Below the pieces are notes generated by a model that searched no databases, was not told the DNA's origin, and saw only the letters and a list, made by a program, of their open reading frames with translations. From assembly GCA_945919165.1 (NCBI GenBank), contig CAMEIZ010000057.1:1-10503 (forward strand): 10,503 bases of DNA, in the 5' to 3' direction. Position numbers and translations under genes: made by a program. Source of the stretch: an uncultured Traorella sp. Its GTDB lineage: Bacteria > Bacillota_I > Bacilli_A > Erysipelotrichales > Erysipelotrichaceae. Below, one piece after another: positions 6,686 to 10,503 of this stretch (its first letter is position 1; every line of letters starts with the position of its first letter).

Positions 6686-8666
6686 TACGATTCACCTCAC
6701 TCATAAATGTTTCTTCATCCATAACAGCCACATTTAATTGTAATGCTTTTTCAAGCTTACTTCCAGCATTTTCTCCATAAATCACCAAATCCGTCTTTTT
6801 TGAGACACTTCCAGCTACATTAGCTCCTAGACCCTCCAACAGTTTTTTCGCTTCATCACGAGTAAACAGTTGAAGACTTCCTGTTAACACAACGGTTTTA
6901 TCAGTAAAAAGACTTTCCTTGATTTCTTCTTCATCACTGTCCATTCGACAGCCCAACTCCTTTAGATGCATCACCAGTTCCCGATTGCTGTCCAGATGAA
7001 AATAATCCATAATACTGACAGCCGTAATCTCACCTATATCTTTAATGCTTGTCAGCTCTTCATAAGTAGCATTCATTAAAGCAAACATGTTTTTGAAACG
7101 TTTGGCTAAAATTTTAGCTGCCTTTTTTCCCACCTGACGAATACCCAGTCCAAAAATAAGATCCTCTAAAGGCTTTTTCTTACTGTTTTCAATGGCTTCT
7201 AAAAGTTTCTCAACCGACTTTTCTTTAAAACCTTCCAGCTTTAACAATTCTTCTTTTTTATCCTTTAAATGATAAATATCTTCTACGGTATTCAAAAGTG
7301 ATTTCTCACAGAAAAGCTCCACACGCTTTGCACCCAGCGTATCAATATCCATCGCTTCTCGACTGGCAAAATGAATAATAGATTCACTCACACGAGCCGG
7401 ACAATCCTGATTGATACAGTAATGCGCAGCCTCATCCGGATAACGGACTAGTGGCGAAGCACAAACTGGACAGATTTTTGGAAAAACATATGTTTTTGAC
7501 TCTTTATCTCTTCTTTCAGGCAAAGAACGGACAACTTCCGGAATAATATCACCGGCTTTTCGAATCACAACAAAATCATTCACTCGTATATCTTTTAAAG
7601 CGATCATATCTTCATTATGCAATGTAGCAGCACTTACTAAAGATCCGGCAACTCTTACCGGTTCCAAAACCGCATTCGGTGTTATTTTCCCAGTTCTTCC
7701 AACTGTAATTTTAATATCCTTTAATCGAGTAATGACTTCTTCTGCCGGAAATTTATAAGCAATCGCCCATTTTGGTGTTTTGACAGTTTCACCAATTTCA
7801 TTCCAGGTATCCAATTCATTGACTTTTAACACCATTCCATCAATTTCATAAGGCAAATCATTTCTTTTCTGCGTCATTTCCAAAATAAACGACCACGCTT
7901 CATCAATATTCTGACAAACCCGTCTTATTGGATTTGTTTTGATATGATTTTCATCCAAAAAAGTCAAAGCCTCACTTTGTGTATGACAGCCAAGAGCTGA
8001 AGCGTCCATTAAGAAATACCAATACGCATCCAGTTTTCTTTTTTTAGCTACAGATGAATCCAACTGACGGATACTTCCCGCAGCTGCATTTCTTGGATTG
8101 GCAAATTCATCTTCACCCTGTAATCTTCGCTGTTCATTTAATTCATGAAAAACAGCTTTACTCATAATTACTTCGCCGCGAATTTCAAGATCTCCTTCAT
8201 AAGGAATCTTTAAAGGGACACTTTGAATGGTTTTGACATTGCTGGTAACATCTTCTCCTACATTACCATCGCCTCGCGTGACTGCCTGCTTCAAAATTCC
8301 CTTCTCATAATGAAGTGACATAGCCAAGCCATCCATCTTCAGTTCAACCTGATAAGTCGCATCAGGAACAATTTTTCGGACACGCTCATCAAAAGCCTTT
8401 AAATCATCATAATTAAAAGCATTGGCAAGTGAAATCATGCGTGTTTTATGGGCAACTTTTTCAAAACCCTCCAACACCTCTCCGCCAACCTTTTTTGTAG
8501 GTGAAGAGGGATCGTCCATATCTGGATATTCTTCTTCTAACGCTATTAATTCCTGCATATAGCGGTCATATTCCTGATCACTGACAGTTGGGGCATCAAG
8601 CTCATAGTATTCTTTTGAAAGCTGCTTTAGAATTTTTCTTAACTCAAGGATTCTCTCTCTGCTCAT
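6672..8666 (-). CDS. ligA: NAD+-dependent DNA ligase LigA
   Basis: LigA seals nicks in duplex DNA during replication and repair, using NAD+ as the AMP donor. The 664-residue product is full length for the family. The Ia domain comes first (residues 1-60). The adenylation domain follows, with KMDG at 110-113; K110 is the AMP-accepting lysine. An OB fold lies near 310-390. The zinc finger has C399, C402, C417 and C422. Helix-hairpin-helix repeats run from about 430 to 570 (for example GLGIRQVGKKAAKIL), and a BRCT domain closes the protein (about 587-664, TVVLTGSLQLFTRDEAKKLL). No key residue is missing. The ATG is fixed by a strong AGGAGG four bases upstream, which overlaps the pcrA stop codon; the gap to pcrA is 8 nt. 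The 3' end overlaps the start of the lipoprotein gene by 14 nt. Both arrangements point to coupled translation in one operon. Confidence 0.97.
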   Translation of the reverse strand: MSRERILELRKILKQLSKEYYELDAPTVSDQEYDRYMQELIALEEEYPDMDDPSSPTKKVGGEVLEGFEKVAHKTRMISLANAFNYDDLKAFDERVRKIVPDATYQVELKMDGLAMSLHYEKGILKQAVTRGDGNVGEDVTSNVKTIQSVPLKIPYEGDLEIRGEVIMSKAVFHELNEQRRLQGEDEFANPRNAAAGSIRQLDSSVAKKRKLDAYWYFLMDASALGCHTQSEALTFLDENHIKTNPIRRVCQNIDEAWSFILEMTQKRNDLPYEIDGMVLKVNELDTWNEIGETVKTPKWAIAYKFPAEEVITRLKDIKITVGRTGKITPNAVLEPVRVAGSLVSAATLHNEDMIALKDIRVNDFVVIRKAGDIIPEVVRSLPERRDKESKTYVFPKICPVCASPLVRYPDEAAHYCINQDCPARVSESIIHFASREAMDIDTLGAKRVELFCEKSLLNTVEDIYHLKDKKEELLKLEGFKEKSVEKLLEAIENSKKKPLEDLIFGLGIRQVGKKAAKILAKRFKNMFALMNATYEELTSIKDIGEITAVSIMDYFHLDSNRELVMHLKELGCRMDSDEEEIKESLFTDKTVVLTGSLQLFTRDEAKKLLEGLGANVAGSVSKKTDLVIYGENAGSKLEKALQLNVAVMDEETFMSEVNRIENQ
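6692..6698 (-). promoter_or_regulatory. Ribosome binding site supporting the TTG start of the CamS-like lipoprotein
   Basis: GAGGTGA lies six bases before the TTG at 6685-6683, within the last codons of ligA. The next in-frame Met (residue 14) falls inside the signal peptide core and would delete the basic n-region. The TTG is therefore the convincing start. Confidence 0.75.
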
Positions 8667-8674
8667 AATTCCTC

Positions 8675-10503
8675 CTATTTTTTTATAATGGACGGATGAT
8701 TGGCCATGATCTTGCGAACACCAAATTTATTCTTAAACGCAATCGTCCAGATTCCTTTGCTGGTATCAATCACTACACCATCACCAAAACTCTTATGGGT
8801 CACTAAATCCCCTTTTCTTAAACGCAGCACACTGCTTGAAGAAGGCTGACCATCATGATCTTCAATCAACGTCTTCTTCGGCATCGCATTCATTTCCTGA
8901 ACACTTCCATAATGCAAAATACAGTCTTCATCAATTTCTCGGATAAATCGAGAAGGCATTTTTGTTCTGTCCAACACATAGCTATACCCTCTGGCATCCG
9001 TAATATAAAGCTGTTTTTTAGCTCTGGTAAACGCAACATAAGCCAAGCGCCTTTCTTCTTCCATTGCTTCTCTGCCGCCTTCACTGATGCTTTTTTCATT
9101 TGGGAATATACCATCACACATACTGTAAACAAAAACAATATTAAATTCCAACCCCTTGGCAGCATGAATGGTCATCAGCTGCACAAAATCACCAATCTCT
9201 TCCTGATACTTATCGGTATATAAGGCAATCTGCTGAAGATATTCATCCAACGTCCCATCCGGATTCATTTCTTCAAAATCTTCAATATCATTAATCAATT
9301 CCTTGATATTCTCAATTCTTTCGGTTTCTTTTTCATCTTCCAGCATTTTAATATAGCCGCTTTCATTCATCAAAGCTTCTAAGAGCATGCTGATTGACAT
9401 ACTGTTGACAAGATTCCGATATTTTTCAATCAGTTCAATAAAAGCATTCATAGCTGCAAGACTTTTTCCCTTGCAAACTTCATGACTTTTAATGATTTCA
9501 TAACAATTTACTCTCTCATTTCGTGACAATTCTTCAATTTTCTCTACGGTTTTATTTCCAATACTTCTTTTTGGAACATTAATAATTCTTTTAAATGCCA
9601 GATCAATAGCACTGTTATCATGAATCAGCATTCTTAAATAAGAAAGCGCATCTTTGATTTCAGCACGATCATAGAAACGTATTCCTCCATAAATACGATA
9701 AGGAATCTTTGCCTCCAATAGCTTTTTTTCAAGAGAACGTGACAGATAATTGCTGCGATACAAAACAGCCATATCCCGATAACGATTTCCGCTTTGATGC
9801 AGCTTTTCAATCTGATGAGCTACCCAAGTCGGTTCAAGATCATCTTCAAATGCAGAATAATGAATGATTTTCTGCTCATCCTCAAGACTGGTAAACAAAT
9901 CCTTCTCAATACGATTTTTATTATTTTGAATAACGCTGTTAGCTCCTTTTAAAATCGATGGAGTAGAGCGATAATTTTCATTTAAAATGATGGTTGTACA
10001 TGGCTGAAAATCCTTCTCAAAATTCATAATCAGATTCACATCAGCTCCTCGCCATGTATAAATTGTCTGGTCAGGATCTCCAACCACACACAAAAAAGTA
10101 TTCTCTCCGGTTATATAGCGAATAATATCATACTGTACCTTATCCACATCCTGAAACTCATCGACATGAATATAATCAAACTTTTTCTGCCATTAATCAC
10201 GAATTTGAGGCAACATCTTTAGTATTTTCCGTGTAAACAGCACGGGATCGTGAAAATCCCGTGCATACATAGCATGAAGTCTTCCTTCATAGTAGCCATA
10301 ACACTGTGCTTTAACGTATTCACTGGTGAATTTATTAGACATATTAAGAGCTTGCTCAGGATTTACTCCTGCACTCTTACAATTTGCGATATAATCTAAA
10401 ACTGAAGCAAAGCTATAACTTTTTATTTCCAAACCAAATAATTTATAAGCTTCTTTCAAGATACTTTTCTGATCATCATTATCCACAATTGTAAAATTAC
10501 GCG
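8675..10503 (-). pseudogene. pcrA: PcrA/UvrD-type superfamily 1 DNA helicase, 5' end outside the window and interrupted by an in-frame TAA
   Basis: PcrA is an ATP-dependent 3'-5' helicase for repair, replication-conflict clearance and plasmid rolling-circle replication. The frame is open from the right edge (RNFTIVDNDDQ, a typical PcrA 1A/1B segment), so about 110-120 N-terminal residues including the Walker A motif lie outside. A TAA at 10195-10193 breaks the frame. The next codons read WQKKFDYIHVDEFQD, the Walker B/motif II region, in the same frame. Counting from the GTG codon at 10147: GDPDQTIYTWRGA (motif III) near 23-35, NYRST (IV) at 58-62, LMTIHAAKGLEF (V) near 324-335, EERRLAYVAFTRA (VI) near 364-376, and a C-terminal Tudor-like domain (LRKGDLVTHKSFGDGVVI) near 443-490, which binds RNA polymerase in known PcrA. 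Total length would be normal for the family. The Tudor tail and the ligA neighbour favour PcrA over other UvrD-like helicases. The TAG stop overlaps the ligA ribosome binding site. The gene is essential in Bacillus subtilis and Staphylococcus aureus, so the stop is odd. Without it this would be an ordinary pcrA. Confidence 0.9.

Noticed and set aside
8855..9223. Plus-strand 122-codon frame, and a minus-strand 91-codon frame at 8890-9165
   Set aside because: Both lie wholly inside pcrA in other frames, lack ribosome binding sites and show no recognisable domain. They are shadows of the helicase.
10193..10486. The 97-codon frame as a separate small gene
   Set aside because: It is open to the window edge, its apparent start is an internal GTG valine codon, and its sequence is the PcrA segment before Walker B, in the same frame as the rest of pcrA.

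Overview
The window is a stretch of low-GC chromosome from a Bacillota (Firmicutes) bacterium. Every gene lies on the minus strand. The gene order pcrA - ligA - camS/yerH-type lipoprotein - gatC - gatA - gatB, followed by an RlmCD/RlmD-type 23S rRNA methyltransferase, is the conserved order known from Bacillus and Staphylococcus. The protein sequences look more divergent than those genera, and an Erysipelotrichia-like gut Firmicute is my best guess (inference, moderate confidence). The genetic code is standard: gatA ends in TGA, and TAA and TAG both close other genes.

Layout in transcription order (high to low coordinates): pcrA enters from the right edge (10503-8675, 5' end outside the window). 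It is followed by ligA (8666-6672), a CamS-family lipoprotein with a TTG start (6685-5516), gatC (5507-5214), gatA (5214-3796), gatB (3799-2375) and a small single-pass membrane protein of unknown function (2340-1771). Gaps are 8 nt or overlaps are 1-14 nt from pcrA through gatB, so this reads as one translationally coupled operon. An intrinsic terminator (1772-1752) follows the small membrane protein. rlmD (1744-416) begins directly behind that terminator. The last 415 bases hold no intact gene, only a short decayed open frame and an inverted repeat with a terminator-like hairpin.

The operon joins genome maintenance to translation fidelity. PcrA is a 3'-5' helicase, LigA is the NAD+-dependent DNA ligase, and GatCAB converts Glu-tRNA(Gln) (and often Asp-tRNA(Asn)) to the correct aminoacyl-tRNA. 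RlmD methylates uracil in 23S rRNA.

The main surprise is that two housekeeping genes each carry one clean in-frame stop with the reading frame intact on both sides. pcrA has TAA at 10195-10193, just before the Walker B motif. rlmD has TAG at 715-713, before the catalytic cysteine. Sequencing error, real point mutation or a damaged strain are all possible; stop-codon recoding is unlikely. Other points worth a look are a Gly-to-Asp change beside the GatA nucleophile and the hairpin sitting in the rlmD translation-initiation region. I found no defence system, mobile cluster or clearly new multi-gene system here.
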